Assembly: GCF_003258705.1 (NCBI RefSeq) | Contig: NZ_CP029480.1 | Span: forward strand, 1,612,001 to 1,676,000 | Direction: 5' to 3' | Length of the DNA: 64,000 nt | Source: Arcticibacterium luteifluviistationis | GTDB lineage: Bacteria; Bacteroidota; Bacteroidia; Cytophagales; Spirosomataceae | In this document: piece by piece, positions 25,896 to 35,165 of the stretch | Layout of the letters: each line of letters begins with the position of its first letter | Position numbering within the stretch: the stretch's first letter is position 1 | Made by a program: the position numbers and the translations under genes | The notes under the pieces: generated by a model | The model's input: only the letters and a program-made list of their open reading frames with translations | Databases searched by the model: none | Told to the model about the DNA's origin: nothing

Positions 25896-27320
25896 ATGAA
25901 AAGATTTACGTTAAGTGCACTTTTAATATTCTCTCTGGTCTTTAGTTTATCTGCACAGGAGGGATACGACATCAAAATAAAGTTAGATGGTGGGCCAAAA
26001 GATAAGATGGTTTATCTAGCCCACTTTTTTGGTTATAACCAATATATCAAAGTAGACTCCACCATGCAGCAAGATGGTGTTTATCACTTTAAAGGGGAAG
26101 AGCCTCTTAAAGGTGGTATTTATTTAGTGGTTTTAAATCCGTCAAAATATTACGATTTTATAGTAAGCGGTGGTGAAAATGAGTTTTCTTTTGAAGCAGA
26201 CACCGTAAACTTTGTCAAGTCTGTAAGCTTCACTGGTTCTCCAGAGAATGATGTTCTATTTGGTTATAGAAAATTTTTGCTGACTATGAATGATAAAGCA
26301 GCCGCCATAAATGCAAGTATTAAAGCTGATGACCCCAATGCTGGCTCTTTAAGAAGAGATAAAATGATGGGGCTTCAGGAAGAGGTAGCTAGCTATATTA
26401 ATAAAACTACCACTGATAATGAAGGTACTTTTGCGGCGAAAGTAATATTAGCCAATAAAGAAATTGAGATTCCTCAAGAAATTCCACTAAATGCTGATGG
26501 TACTAAGGACAGTACGTATGCCTTTAGATATTATAAAGCTCACTATTGGGACAATATTGATTTCAGTGACCCAAGAAATTTAAGAACGCCTTTTTTCTTA
26601 ACAAAACTTGAGAAGTATTTTAAGGACTTAGTTTACCAGGTTCAAGACAGTATCATAACAAGTGCTGATCACGTTATTACACTTTCTAAGGCAGATTCAG
26701 AAGTTTACAGATATGTACTTTGGTGGGTTACTAATAAGTATGAGAATAGTGAAATAGTGGGCTTGGATGGTGTTTTTGTGCATTTGGCAGAAGAGTATTA
26801 TTTGAAAGACGCTGACTGGTTAGATGAGGATCAGCTTAAGAAGTTTCAAGACAGAGTCAAAATTCTTAAGCCATTAAGAACAGGAGAGGTTTTTCCAAGG
26901 CTTCTAGTTTACGATTTAGAAGGAAATGCGAGAACGGTGCAGGAGAGTAAAGGGAAGTACACTATTGTGTATTTTTATAGTCCTGACTGTGGACACTGTA
27001 AAGATTCAGCTCCCGACTTGGTAGCGTATAATGCCCAAGCTAAAGAGAAAGGTGTTGTGATTTATAACGTATCAGTAGATTACGAGGTGGATAAGTTGAA
27101 GGAGTTTATGGAGAAGTATAAAACTGGAGATATGCTAAATCTTTGGGATAAAGGACATCACTACTATTTCAGAGAAAACTATGATGTGTATGCTACGCCT
27201 ACTTCGTTTATACTAGATTCTGAAAAGAGAATTATTGGTAAAAGAATTCCAATAGAGGAGTTTGATAGATTTATTGAGTTTCATGAGAAACAATTGGCTC
27301 GTAAAAATCAATCTAAATAA
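25896..27320 (+). CDS. Secreted thioredoxin-fold protein (DUF5106/DUF4369-type)
   Basis: 474 residues. Signal peptide MKRFTLSALLIFSLVFSLSA. An N-terminal DUF4369-like beta domain (about 25-110), a helical middle of the DUF5106 kind, and a C-terminal thioredoxin domain with active site CGHC at 365-368 (YSPDCGHCKDSAP) and cis-Pro segment YATPTSFILD. It probably reduces or isomerises disulfides, or handles c-type cytochrome maturation-like substrates, in the periplasm. It has its own promoter and a terminator at 27342-27367, so it is likely monocistronic. Confidence 0.88.
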   Translation: MKRFTLSALLIFSLVFSLSAQEGYDIKIKLDGGPKDKMVYLAHFFGYNQYIKVDSTMQQDGVYHFKGEEPLKGGIYLVVLNPSKYYDFIVSGGENEFSFEADTVNFVKSVSFTGSPENDVLFGYRKFLLTMNDKAAAINASIKADDPNAGSLRRDKMMGLQEEVASYINKTTTDNEGTFAAKVILANKEIEIPQEIPLNADGTKDSTYAFRYYKAHYWDNIDFSDPRNLRTPFFLTKLEKYFKDLVYQVQDSIITSADHVITLSKADSEVYRYVLWWVTNKYENSEIVGLDGVFVHLAEEYYLKDADWLDEDQLKKFQDRVKILKPLRTGEVFPRLLVYDLEGNARTVQESKGKYTIVYFYSPDCGHCKDSAPDLVAYNAQAKEKGVVIYNVSVDYEVDKLKEFMEKYKTGDMLNLWDKGHHYYFRENYDVYATPTSFILDSEKRIIGKRIPIEEFDRFIEFHEKQLARKNQSK

Positions 27321-27341
27321 GATTTCGAATTCAATATTTGA

Positions 27342-27367
27342 AAAGAGTCGCTGAAAAGTGACTCTTT
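27342..27367 (+). terminator. Intrinsic terminator of the thioredoxin-fold gene
   Basis: AAAGAGTC (27342-27349) pairs with GACTCTTT (27360-27367) around a 10-nt loop and runs into a T tract. A GTG in frame with the M23 gene lies inside it, so that codon is not a start. Confidence 0.8.
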
Positions 27368-27429
27368 TTTTATTATTTATATTCTCAACTCAAGTATTCC
27401 TTATATTTGGGCAAACTGAGAACCACTCA

Positions 27430-28299
27430 ATGCTTTCAAATTTGTCATACATTTTTTGTTTTTTATTAACGCTGTTTTCTAACGGCTGTAGTTTCTCTTC
27501 TAAGCAAGATACTTCAGAAATTCCTCCATCTTTCAAAGAGCTTTTGATTAAGATCAGAGAGCAAGAAATGACTCCAACGGCGGCAGAGGAAGAATTTAGG
27601 ATTATAATGGCTGACTTGAAAGCCAAGTATCCATCAAATGCTTATGATTCGTTAAGTATGGACTTAGTTTTTCCTTTAAAGGGAAAAAACTACAAATCTG
27701 TAGGAGGTCGTGGTAGAGGGTTTTACGGAAGACATTTTGACCTTTTTGACCATTCTATTGCCAAAAGCCATCCAGCACACGACATCTTTATTTATGACCT
27801 AAATAGAGACGATAAAGATGATACTGACAATGCGTACGTTGATGTTTTGGCCGTTAATGACGGTGTGGTTATAGCTACAGAATCCAACTGGACAGAGGAA
27901 ACTGGATATAAAGGGGGTAATTACATTTGGCTATATGATTTTAAATCGGGTGGAATTTGGTACTACGCACATCAACGAAAGGTTTTTGTGGTAGAAGGAC
28001 AACTGGTAGAGCAAGGTGATAAAATAGGAGAAGTAGGAAGAACTGGATTTAATGCCAAAACGAGCAGGTCTGACACACATCTCCATTTAATGTTTTTAAA
28101 ACTAGACGGAGATTTTAGCCCTACACCTGTAAATCATTATCCGTGGTTAAAAAAAGCTAGAACAGTGTACAAAACTCAATTACCCAAACATTATCCACGT
28201 AAGAGCCTTTCTGCTGTTAAGATGGATGAAATTAAATTGAAACCCTTGGAGGTTTCATTTAAACAAAGCCTAGGAAGCGTCATCGCTAGCCCGAAATAG
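27430..28299 (+). CDS. M23-family metallopeptidase-like lipoprotein
   Basis: 289 residues from ATG 27430. An in-frame GTG at 27358 is excluded because it lies in the preceding terminator. The N-terminus is a hydrophobic leader ending at a lipobox-like C20 (SNGC). The M23 domain shows the zinc ligands in PAHDIFIYD (HxxxD-type) and the HLH pair in TSRSDTHLHLMF, with GDKIGEVGRTGFN between. M23 enzymes are endopeptidases that cut peptidoglycan cross-links. The gene ends with a 30-nt tail-to-tail overlap with pssA. Confidence 0.85.
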   Translation: MLSNLSYIFCFLLTLFSNGCSFSSKQDTSEIPPSFKELLIKIREQEMTPTAAEEEFRIIMADLKAKYPSNAYDSLSMDLVFPLKGKNYKSVGGRGRGFYGRHFDLFDHSIAKSHPAHDIFIYDLNRDDKDDTDNAYVDVLAVNDGVVIATESNWTEETGYKGGNYIWLYDFKSGGIWYYAHQRKVFVVEGQLVEQGDKIGEVGRTGFNAKTSRSDTHLHLMFLKLDGDFSPTPVNHYPWLKKARTVYKTQLPKHYPRKSLSAVKMDEIKLKPLEVSFKQSLGSVIASPK

Positions 28300-28953
28300 C
28301 AGGGATAAAGCAATATATAGAGCTAAAATTAAAGGGATAGCTTCAAATTGGAGAATTATTAGCAAGAGTAGAGAGCTCAAAAGAAACAAGTATCTAGTTT
28401 TATTTGCAGACCAGGCAAAGCTCTTAAATTTCAAAGCCATCATAGGAATGTCTGAAATAAGGATAAAGCTTATAGCTATGGAATAAACGCTTAAAATAGT
28501 ATTTATAGCCTCAGCTCCTAAGTAAGCCAAATCCTTGTCGAAAATGAATGGGAATGAAGCTATAACCATGGCATTTGCTGGTGTAGGTAAGCCTCTAAAG
28601 CCATTTGCCTGCCTAGTGTCAATATTGAATTTAGCTAGCCTTAAAGCGGAAAAAAGAGCAGGTAGAAAGGATAAATATTGGAAATAACCAGCATCTTTAA
28701 AAAGGAAGAATAAAATTAAACTTGGCAATACACCAAAGCTCACCATATCGGCTAAGGAGTCTAGCTGTTTTCCTATTTCAGAATAAGAGTTGGTTAGTCT
28801 TGCCACAAAACCATCTAAGAAATCTAGCACTAAGGCTACTAAAATTAGTAGAGCAGCTTCTTTTATTTGGCCGTTATGGAGAAAAATAATTCCATAAATT
28901 CCACAAAGAAGGTTACCTAGTGTAATAAAATTCGGAAGTGTAAATATTTTCAT
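28270..28953 (-). CDS. pssA: CDP-diacylglycerol-serine O-phosphatidyltransferase
   Basis: 227 residues, polytopic, with the CDP-alcohol phosphatidyltransferase motif D-x2-D-G-x2-A-R-x8-G-x3-D-x3-D (DFLDGFVARLTNSYSEIG, then KQLDSLADMVSFG). It makes phosphatidylserine, precursor of phosphatidylethanolamine. The motif GFRGLPTPANAM agrees with PssA rather than PgsA. It is coupled to the MBL-hydrolase gene upstream (stop and start overlap by one base) and overlaps the M23 gene tail to tail. Confidence 0.9.
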   Translation of the reverse strand: MKIFTLPNFITLGNLLCGIYGIIFLHNGQIKEAALLILVALVLDFLDGFVARLTNSYSEIGKQLDSLADMVSFGVLPSLILFFLFKDAGYFQYLSFLPALFSALRLAKFNIDTRQANGFRGLPTPANAMVIASFPFIFDKDLAYLGAEAINTILSVYSIAISFILISDIPMMALKFKSFAWSANKTRYLFLLSSLLLLIILQFEAIPLILALYIALSLLFRASDDAS

Positions 28954-29591
28954 TAGTTGAAAAAGGGATTGCTTTTCTTTTCTTCTCCTATGGTAGTTGG
29001 CTCCATATGACCGGCATAAACTACATAATCATCAGGTAATGTGAAGAATTTTGTTTGAATACTTTTAATTAATTCAGCAGAACTACACATAGGGAAGTCA
29101 GTTCGGCCAACACTGCCTTTAAAGAGGCAGTCGCCACCAATAATATATTTTTCTTTATGGTTAATGAAAGCGATATGCCCAGGAGCATGTCCAGGGACAA
29201 AAACAATATCAAATGTGGTGTTTCCAAAAGTGAAAGTATCTCCTTCTTTTAGAAATAAATCGGCTTCTACGGGTTCATAGCCTGGTATTCCCCATGTTTT
29301 GCAGCGTAGTTCTACATCTGCTAGCACAGGAAGATCGGCTTTGTGCATATACATCTTCACACCGTATTTTCTTTTGACGTAAGCACTGCCAAAAACATGA
29401 TCTAAATGCGTATGTGTCTGTAGTAGGGCCACGGGTTTTAGCCCTTCTTCACTTATATAAGCATGAAGTTCTTCTTTCTCGGTTTGTGACAAACAGCCGG
29501 GATCTATAATTACTGTTTCATCTTTTTCGTCAGAGATGACGTAAGTATTTTCACTAAACGGAGAAAATGTAAATATTTTTATCTGATGCAT
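28953..29591 (-). CDS. MBL-fold metallo-hydrolase (glyoxalase II-like)
   Basis: 212 residues from ATG 29591; a longer frame exists but MHQIKIFTFSPFSENTYV is the standard start of this group. Zinc motif TH-x-H-x-D-H (LLQTHTHLDHVFGS), then PGHAPGHI and FKGSVGRTDFP. This group includes small glyoxalase-II-like and YcbL-type hydrolases. It is the first gene of a two-gene unit with pssA. The actual thioester or phosphoester substrate is unknown. Confidence 0.88.
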   Translation of the reverse strand: MHQIKIFTFSPFSENTYVISDEKDETVIIDPGCLSQTEKEELHAYISEEGLKPVALLQTHTHLDHVFGSAYVKRKYGVKMYMHKADLPVLADVELRCKTWGIPGYEPVEADLFLKEGDTFTFGNTTFDIVFVPGHAPGHIAFINHKEKYIIGGDCLFKGSVGRTDFPMCSSAELIKSIQTKFFTLPDDYVVYAGHMEPTTIGEEKKSNPFFN

Positions 29592-29771
29592 GTTACGTTT
29601 CGCTAGAAGGTGAGTCAAAAGAACAAATTAACAAATTGAAATTAGCATAATAGTAATATCATATTTGATTTATTTCGGGAATTATGTTACCGTTAAATAA
29701 TTTTTTATTTTTAATTTTCACAATATCAATCATTTAGCTAACTAGCACTTTAATAAAAAAAACCCCAAAAA

Positions 29772-30347
29772 ATGACGCAGCCCAACCACACCGGTGAGCG
29801 ATGGCAAAGAATTATTATTGATGTTCCAGATTTAGAGAATCCACCGCATTATGAGGTATCTAGTTTTGGAAGATTAAAGAGTTTCCAGAATGACCCTGAA
29901 GGAAAGCTTCTGAAGGGTTCTGTAATACAAGGATACCGTTCTTTAAACATTCGTCTTCCAAAAGGAAAATCTTTTAACCGTTACATTCACAAATTAGTCG
30001 CTTTGTTTTTTACAGAAAAACTTTCAGATGAGCATAGTTTTGTGATTCATTTAGATTTTGACAAATTAAATAATGTTGAGTCTAATTTGAAATGGGTTAC
30101 AAAAGAAGAAATGTTAGATCACAATAGAAAAAACCCTAATGTGATTAACAGGCCAAGACCTGCAAAATCGAAAAACTATAAGCTTAATGAATCAAAGGTA
30201 AGGATGATAAAAAAGATGCTTAAATCAGATAAGTCTAGGCTTAAGATGATAGCTAAGCAGTTTGGTATCACCCATACACAGCTAAATAGAATTAGATCAG
30301 GGGAAAACTGGGGGCACGTGAAATTAGAAGAAGTGAGCGAGTTCTAA
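29772..30347 (+). CDS. Stand-alone NUMOD4/HNH homing-endonuclease-like protein
   Basis: 191 residues: NUMOD4 motif at the N-terminus (W-x-x-I, YEVSSFGRLKS, GYRSLNIRL), an HNH-type segment (IHKLVALFF, FVIHLDFDKLNNVESNLKWV) and a C-terminal helix-turn-helix-like part (RLKMIAKQFGITHTQLNRIR) like the DNA-binding modules of phage and intron nucleases. The typical NHID/NHKDG core reads IHLDFDK, so nuclease activity may be weakened. No intron, intein or phage gene lies nearby; it sits between housekeeping genes and overlaps the kinase gene end by 4 nt. It may be a domesticated DNA-binding protein. Confidence 0.8.
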   Translation: MTQPNHTGERWQRIIIDVPDLENPPHYEVSSFGRLKSFQNDPEGKLLKGSVIQGYRSLNIRLPKGKSFNRYIHKLVALFFTEKLSDEHSFVIHLDFDKLNNVESNLKWVTKEEMLDHNRKNPNVINRPRPAKSKNYKLNESKVRMIKKMLKSDKSRLKMIAKQFGITHTQLNRIRSGENWGHVKLEEVSEF

Positions 30348-33300
30348 ATTTCGTTTGCCAGTGGTAAGTCAACGTAGAAAGTAGTGCCTTGCCCAATTTC
30401 TGTTTCAAACCAGATATTACCACCACTATGCTCTACGCCACGTTTAGCCATGGCTAAACCTAGGCCAGAGCCACCTATTTTGGTGCTAAAATTTGGGATA
30501 AATACTTTGTTTCTGACATTTTCAGGTATGCCACTTCCGTTATCTTTTACCTCTATAATGGCAAATTTATCTTTGTCATTACGGTAAACGTTGACTTCTA
30601 TCTTAGGCTTTCTGTCTTCTGTGACAGACTGTATGCCATTAATAATAAGGTTAGTAATGACCCTGTTTATTAATTGATGGTCGCTTCTTACATAGAGTTT
30701 ATTCTCTTCGGCAGTGAATGAAACGTCTACCTTATTATTTTGAGCATATAGGTATGACGTTTTTTGAACAAGGCTAGAAAGTTCAAATACCTCGCTTCGT
30801 GGAACAGGCATTTTTGCAAACTCAGAAAAGGAGTTGGCAATTTCTGAGATGTTGTCAATTTGCTCCGTCAGCGAGCTTAAAGCTCTTTCTATCCTTTTTT
30901 GAGATTTCTCATCTAACGAAGGAAGGGTTCGCTGAAGCTGCTGAATAGATAACTTCATAGGCGTCAGTGGGTTCTTTATCTCATGAGCCACCTGTTTTGC
31001 CATTTCTCTCCATGCTGTTTGCTTTTCACTTTGTGAAAGGGCGTCTTTACTTTCTTCTAACATCTTGAGCATGTTATTATAAGACTTTGTAAGTACACCT
31101 ATTTCATCATCGGCCTCCCAAATTATTGGTTCATTTAACTTGTTTAAACTTGTTTTAGTGATTTTCCTAGCAACCATTTTTAATGGGTTGGTCAGGTGGT
31201 TAGATGCGAAATATGACAAAATCAGAAGTATTAAAAAGAGAGCGATACAAATACTCAAAATGGTAGTGAATACCTCCTTTAATTGTAATTCCAAGGTATT
31301 TGACGAATCAAAAAATGGAATTCCAATTACACCCAATGGTTTATTCTGTTTGTTCTTAATTGATAGATAAACAGCTTTATATTTCAGTTCCCCTAGCGAT
31401 TCATTAAGAAGAGTCTCATTCTCATGTTCTTCTATTATTCCCTGATATGCTTGAGGGTTTATTCTATTCGAAAGTAAGTTGTATTCATAAATTAAAGGCC
31501 TAGAACTATAGGCTAGTTTTCCGTCTAAATCAAAGTAGTTAATGTCGGACTTAGTATCCTGAGCTAGTTTATTAATTTCTTGTTTAAAAAACTCAGCACT
31601 ACTCTTACCCTCATCTAAATTTTGTAAATGTAGCCTAACTGTAGAGCCTATATTTTTAGTGTTTTCTAGATAGAAGTTACTCTGAATAGTAAGTAGCGTA
31701 CTTCTAATTACACCAATAATAGCAAATAAAATGAGTAAAAAGGGCAGTAAAAAGGCGGCATTTAAATATATCTGAATCTTGGTAGAGAAATTCATTTTGA
31801 GCTTTCTTAGCCCAATTCTTATGGCATAAATTAGAATTAAGAATGAAATAATTAGTACCAAGAAAAGATAAAGAAAAGAGAAGTCAGAAAGCAAAGAAAT
31901 GAAAATGTTTCTTTCGGAAGATATTATGATTTTACGTCCGTTTTGTCCTTTTACACCTAAATGGTCATAGTCGTCAATCTGTAGACCTGTTGTAAATAGC
32001 TCTGGATTTTTTAAAATTTGTGGGTCTGCTGATTTTAAATAATTGAAACTCCCACTGGTATAAACAAAATCATTATTCTCATTAAAAATAGCGTAACTAT
32101 AATTCTTGGAATCTGGGTTTTGTACAAACCTTTTTTCCATTAGTAATTCAGGGTAAACGCTTTCTGCATAGCCATCTCTTAGCTTTAAGTCTAAAAGGAC
32201 GGTTCCCGCACTTTCTTTTAGTGCGACAAAAATTATATATTGCTTTATAAACTGAATGCCAGTTTCATTTACGAAATAGATATTCGGATTGTCAGTTTTG
32301 TATTTGTCTTGTTTGTATTTGCTTTCGAAATCAAAAAGGCTAGGTAAATCATCTTCTATGCCTAGTTGTTTTCCGTTCCGGTCAAAGGAAAGTACACTAG
32401 TATTGTATTTATCAAAGTAAAGATCAAGGTGTTTTTCTTTAACAAGAGCTTCTACAGCTTGTTTTGGTAATAGCTCCCTTTTAATGCTGCTTTGAACGTT
32501 AGTGTCAGCTTTAATTCCCTGAATAACTTTGTTAAGTAAGCCTTCGCCCAAGGCATCGTTTTCTGCAAGGTATCTGAGACCATAATTTTGCTTGTCAAAC
32601 ACATTCTTTTTTGCCGACTCATTTCTAATAACTACAACGGTTATTAGCGTGTAAATAAAAGCTCCAAGAAAAAAGTAAATAGACGTATTGTACTTAAAAG
32701 AATGAAGAAATCTAGTCAGTTTGAAATAATAGACAATTAGAAAGTATAGACAGCCTATAACATAAATCCATGAGATTTGACCAAGGTAAAGTATTATAAA
32801 ACAGGAAAGTAACGAGCCATATAGCCAATGAGTTATTCCAGTTTTTTTATTGACGTTAAGCCTTAAAAATGTATTTATTAAAAAATGCTGTGTTAGGAAA
32901 AAGACAAAACCTAATAGAATGAAAAATAGGATAGCCGCAATTTTTAATTGGCTGAATGATGTAGTAAATGATAGGTCTAAAAGGAACGAGGAGTTTTCAT
33001 AAATTGAAGATAGTCGGTTGAAAACATAGAGGGTACATGTTACACTAAGAATTAGCGTAACTACAGAAATGGTACTTTTAAAGGTGGGCGAAGATCTTAC
33101 TAAATTACTATGGAGTTTGGACCTATAAAAGTACGCCACAAAGAAGAAAATGAATATTCCCAGCAAGGTTACATTTACTATGAGGTCGCCTAATGAAGGG
33201 GAGATTTTGTTGATCGCAAAAAATTTCGGATTAAACAGATCCCAATTATATATTGAAAATGGTAGGCTATTGGCAAGCATAAACCATCTAGTCAAGACTA

Positions 33301-34057
33301 AATATAAGAGCAAAAAGAAAGCAGCTAATTCTATGTTTTGACTACGGATGAGTCTGGAAATTATTAAGACGGTATAAATTCCCAAGAAAATTAGCCCAAG
33401 AATTGTTAAAATTAGTGTTTGAGTTGTTATCTCACTGGAATTTAGGTTTTCGCTTCTTGGTGGAACTACAGAGAAAAGAAATCGTTCATTGGCGTCATGA
33501 ATATTTAGATAAGCAAAACTGTTTGCTGTATTTTCAATAGTAAGTGGGCTTGTAGGTAAAATTCTTTTATCAAAACCCGATTTTAAGTAATCGTTTTCGT
33601 TTCGGTATTTTTGATAAACGGGAATCAGAGAGATCAGCTCAATTTTCTCTTTACGGTAGTAGAAAGATTGTTTTTTAACAAGGCTTATGTGATTGCTTTT
33701 AGCTAAAAGACCGTCATTGAAAATACCTGAAACCCAGCTGTATTCTGGAATATAGCGATGGTCAGACCAATATATTAATTTACCTTCCTTAAAAATGAAG
33801 TATGGAAATGTTGTTTGAAGGTTTAGCTCAGCAAAATTGACCTCGGTGCTCTTTTGAAAAAGACCAGTAATTTCTGTGAGTTCGGTGTCTGCTAGTTCAA
33901 GGCTTTGTAGTACCTTTTTTTGAACCGCCTCGCCATAATGTTTTTCGGAAGCTTTCGGACTGTTTTCCTCTAACAGCTGTCTACTCAGAAATGCCGCTGC
34001 AAAACTGAGTATAGCCAGTATTAAAAAAGTATGTTTTTTTATCAATGAGGAAATCAT
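30344..34057 (-). CDS. Large multi-TM sensor histidine kinase with HAMP
   Basis: 1237 residues. Two-part membrane region: an N-terminal helix and extracytoplasmic domain, about seven central helices (about 210-480), a second extracytoplasmic domain (about 490-690), another pair of membrane segments framing a further sensor domain, then HAMP, HisKA (KQVAHEIKNPLTPMKLSIQQ, H1025) and HATPase (VKDNGSGIPENV, GGSGLGLAMAKRGVEHSGG). HEIKNPLTPMKLSIQQ is the NtrY-type phosphoacceptor sequence, so sigma-54 activators are plausible partners. A sigma-54-type promoter (34094-34110) fits that. No partner regulator is adjacent. Signal unknown. Confidence 0.9.
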   Translation of the reverse strand: MISSLIKKHTFLILAILSFAAAFLSRQLLEENSPKASEKHYGEAVQKKVLQSLELADTELTEITGLFQKSTEVNFAELNLQTTFPYFIFKEGKLIYWSDHRYIPEYSWVSGIFNDGLLAKSNHISLVKKQSFYYRKEKIELISLIPVYQKYRNENDYLKSGFDKRILPTSPLTIENTANSFAYLNIHDANERFLFSVVPPRSENLNSSEITTQTLILTILGLIFLGIYTVLIISRLIRSQNIELAAFFLLLYLVLTRWFMLANSLPFSIYNWDLFNPKFFAINKISPSLGDLIVNVTLLGIFIFFFVAYFYRSKLHSNLVRSSPTFKSTISVVTLILSVTCTLYVFNRLSSIYENSSFLLDLSFTTSFSQLKIAAILFFILLGFVFFLTQHFLINTFLRLNVNKKTGITHWLYGSLLSCFIILYLGQISWIYVIGCLYFLIVYYFKLTRFLHSFKYNTSIYFFLGAFIYTLITVVVIRNESAKKNVFDKQNYGLRYLAENDALGEGLLNKVIQGIKADTNVQSSIKRELLPKQAVEALVKEKHLDLYFDKYNTSVLSFDRNGKQLGIEDDLPSLFDFESKYKQDKYKTDNPNIYFVNETGIQFIKQYIIFVALKESAGTVLLDLKLRDGYAESVYPELLMEKRFVQNPDSKNYSYAIFNENNDFVYTSGSFNYLKSADPQILKNPELFTTGLQIDDYDHLGVKGQNGRKIIISSERNIFISLLSDFSFLYLFLVLIISFLILIYAIRIGLRKLKMNFSTKIQIYLNAAFLLPFLLILFAIIGVIRSTLLTIQSNFYLENTKNIGSTVRLHLQNLDEGKSSAEFFKQEINKLAQDTKSDINYFDLDGKLAYSSRPLIYEYNLLSNRINPQAYQGIIEEHENETLLNESLGELKYKAVYLSIKNKQNKPLGVIGIPFFDSSNTLELQLKEVFTTILSICIALFLILLILSYFASNHLTNPLKMVARKITKTSLNKLNEPIIWEADDEIGVLTKSYNNMLKMLEESKDALSQSEKQTAWREMAKQVAHEIKNPLTPMKLSIQQLQRTLPSLDEKSQKRIERALSSLTEQIDNISEIANSFSEFAKMPVPRSEVFELSSLVQKTSYLYAQNNKVDVSFTAEENKLYVRSDHQLINRVITNLIINGIQSVTEDRKPKIEVNVYRNDKDKFAIIEVKDNGSGIPENVRNKVFIPNFSTKIGGSGLGLAMAKRGVEHSGGNIWFETEIGQGTTFYVDLPLANEI

Positions 34058-34093
34058 GTAAGTGCTTAAACCTATCTAATTCTATGTACTAGT

Positions 34094-34110
34094 CGAAAAA
34101 ATCGTGCCAA
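34094..34110 (-). promoter_or_regulatory. Sigma-54-type promoter of the large histidine kinase gene
   Basis: Minus strand: TTGGCACG (34110-34103) followed by TTTCG at 34098-34094, i.e. TGGCAC-N5-TTTC. The predicted start site is about 26 nt from the ATG at 34057. The upstream core CCTTGGCACG is identical to that at 23861-23879. Confidence 0.5.
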
Positions 34111-34246
34111 GGGGCAACGTATACTGTTATTAGTGAAATTAAGTGAATTGCTTAGAAAACGGGACTGATAAAATCTTATTAAGAAAAGCTTGTAAATGTT
34201 TCAGGCATAGGAATATTATCGGAAATTTAGGCTCAATTGATTTGAT

Positions 34247-34771
34247 ATGGAAATAATGGTAGAACTGTTGAAAACGATAATCCCTTTGGGCTTATTGATG
34301 ATGGGAATGTATTTTTTAGCGAAGACTTTTTTGAATAAACAGTATGAGCAAAGGAAGTTAGAATTAAACAGTAAGGCGAAGGAAACTATAACGCCTTTGA
34401 AGTTACAAGCATACGAAAGAATGACGCTTTTTTTAGAGCGAATTACACCTAATTATATGCTCCTGAGATTGTATGAAAGGGCAGAGTTAGTTGGTGATTT
34501 TCAAGCTATTTTGTTAAAGGAGATAAGAGAAGAGTATTACCATAACCTTGCACAACAGATTTATGTTTCTCCTGAGACTTGGGAAGAAATCAAAAATGCC
34601 ATGAATGATATGCTTGCTTTGGTTAACCAGTCTGCAGCGGAACTTAAACCCGATGATGCGGCTATCAACCTTTCGAAGAAGATTTTTGATAAAGTAGTGA
34701 ATGAGGATATTGATCCTACTAAGAAACCTTTGTTGATGTTGAAATTAGAAGTTCAAAATCTATTTGAATAA
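34247..34771 (+). CDS. DUF7935-type conserved Bacteroidota protein
   Basis: 174 residues: one N-terminal membrane helix (about 7-25) followed by a charged helical domain (LKLQAYERMTLFLERITPNY, EIREEYYHNLAQQIYVSPET). The pattern fits a conserved family of unknown function found in many Bacteroidota, usually as single-copy genes. The protein should be inner-membrane-anchored with its helices in the cytoplasm. The YtxH-like gene follows 53 nt downstream, so the two may be co-transcribed. Confidence 0.8.
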   Translation: MEIMVELLKTIIPLGLLMMGMYFLAKTFLNKQYEQRKLELNSKAKETITPLKLQAYERMTLFLERITPNYMLLRLYERAELVGDFQAILLKEIREEYYHNLAQQIYVSPETWEEIKNAMNDMLALVNQSAAELKPDDAAINLSKKIFDKVVNEDIDPTKKPLLMLKLEVQNLFE

Positions 34772-34824
34772 GCATTTCTAATTAGTTTTTAAGTAAATTA
34801 CTAAAACATTAAAGCGAATTTAAA

Positions 34825-35127
34825 ATGGCAGTTACATCAAAACATTTAGCAACATTTATACTTGGAGCGGCAGCTGGAGTAGCAATGCATAAGTACCTTC
34901 AAACAGAAGAGGGAGAAAAACTTATGGAAGATTTAAAAACAAAAGGGACTGAACTGAAAGAAGAAGCGGAGGGTGCTATAGAAAAGGCTCCAGAGTATTT
35001 TGAAGAACTGAAAGGCGAAGCTTCTAATAAACTTGCTGATACTTTGGCTATGCTAAAAGAAAAGTTTCCTGAGGCAGAAGAGATGCTAAAAGATATTATT
35101 GGCGGAACTAAACCCAAAACAACCTAA
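34825..35127 (+). CDS. YtxH-like small envelope/stress protein
   Basis: 100 residues: an N-terminal glycine/alanine-rich membrane helix (LATFILGAAAGVAMHKYLQT) followed by an amphipathic acidic helix, as in YtxH-domain proteins induced by stress in Bacillus and common in Bacteroidota. Function unknown. It ends in a strong terminator (35129-35160). Confidence 0.75.
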   Translation: MAVTSKHLATFILGAAAGVAMHKYLQTEEGEKLMEDLKTKGTELKEEAEGAIEKAPEYFEELKGEASNKLADTLAMLKEKFPEAEEMLKDIIGGTKPKTT

Positions 35128-35128
35128 A

Positions 35129-35160
35129 TAAAAAAGGGAGCTGTCAAGCTCCCTTTTTTT
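35129..35160. terminator. Bidirectional intrinsic terminator
   Basis: GGGAGCT (35136-35142), 4-nt loop, AGCTCCC (35147-35153), flanked by A and T runs. It ends the YtxH-like gene on the plus strand and the MBL-hydrolase gene (stop 35166) on the minus strand. Confidence 0.92.
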
Positions 35161-35165
35161 ATGCT

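Noticed and set aside
28187-28200. TTATCCACG, close to a DnaA box
   Set aside because: Single copy inside a coding sequence, no cluster.
30310-30325. CACGTG core as possible parS
   Set aside because: Flanks do not form the GTTnCACGTGnAAC palindrome, and it is inside the NUMOD4 gene far from parB.
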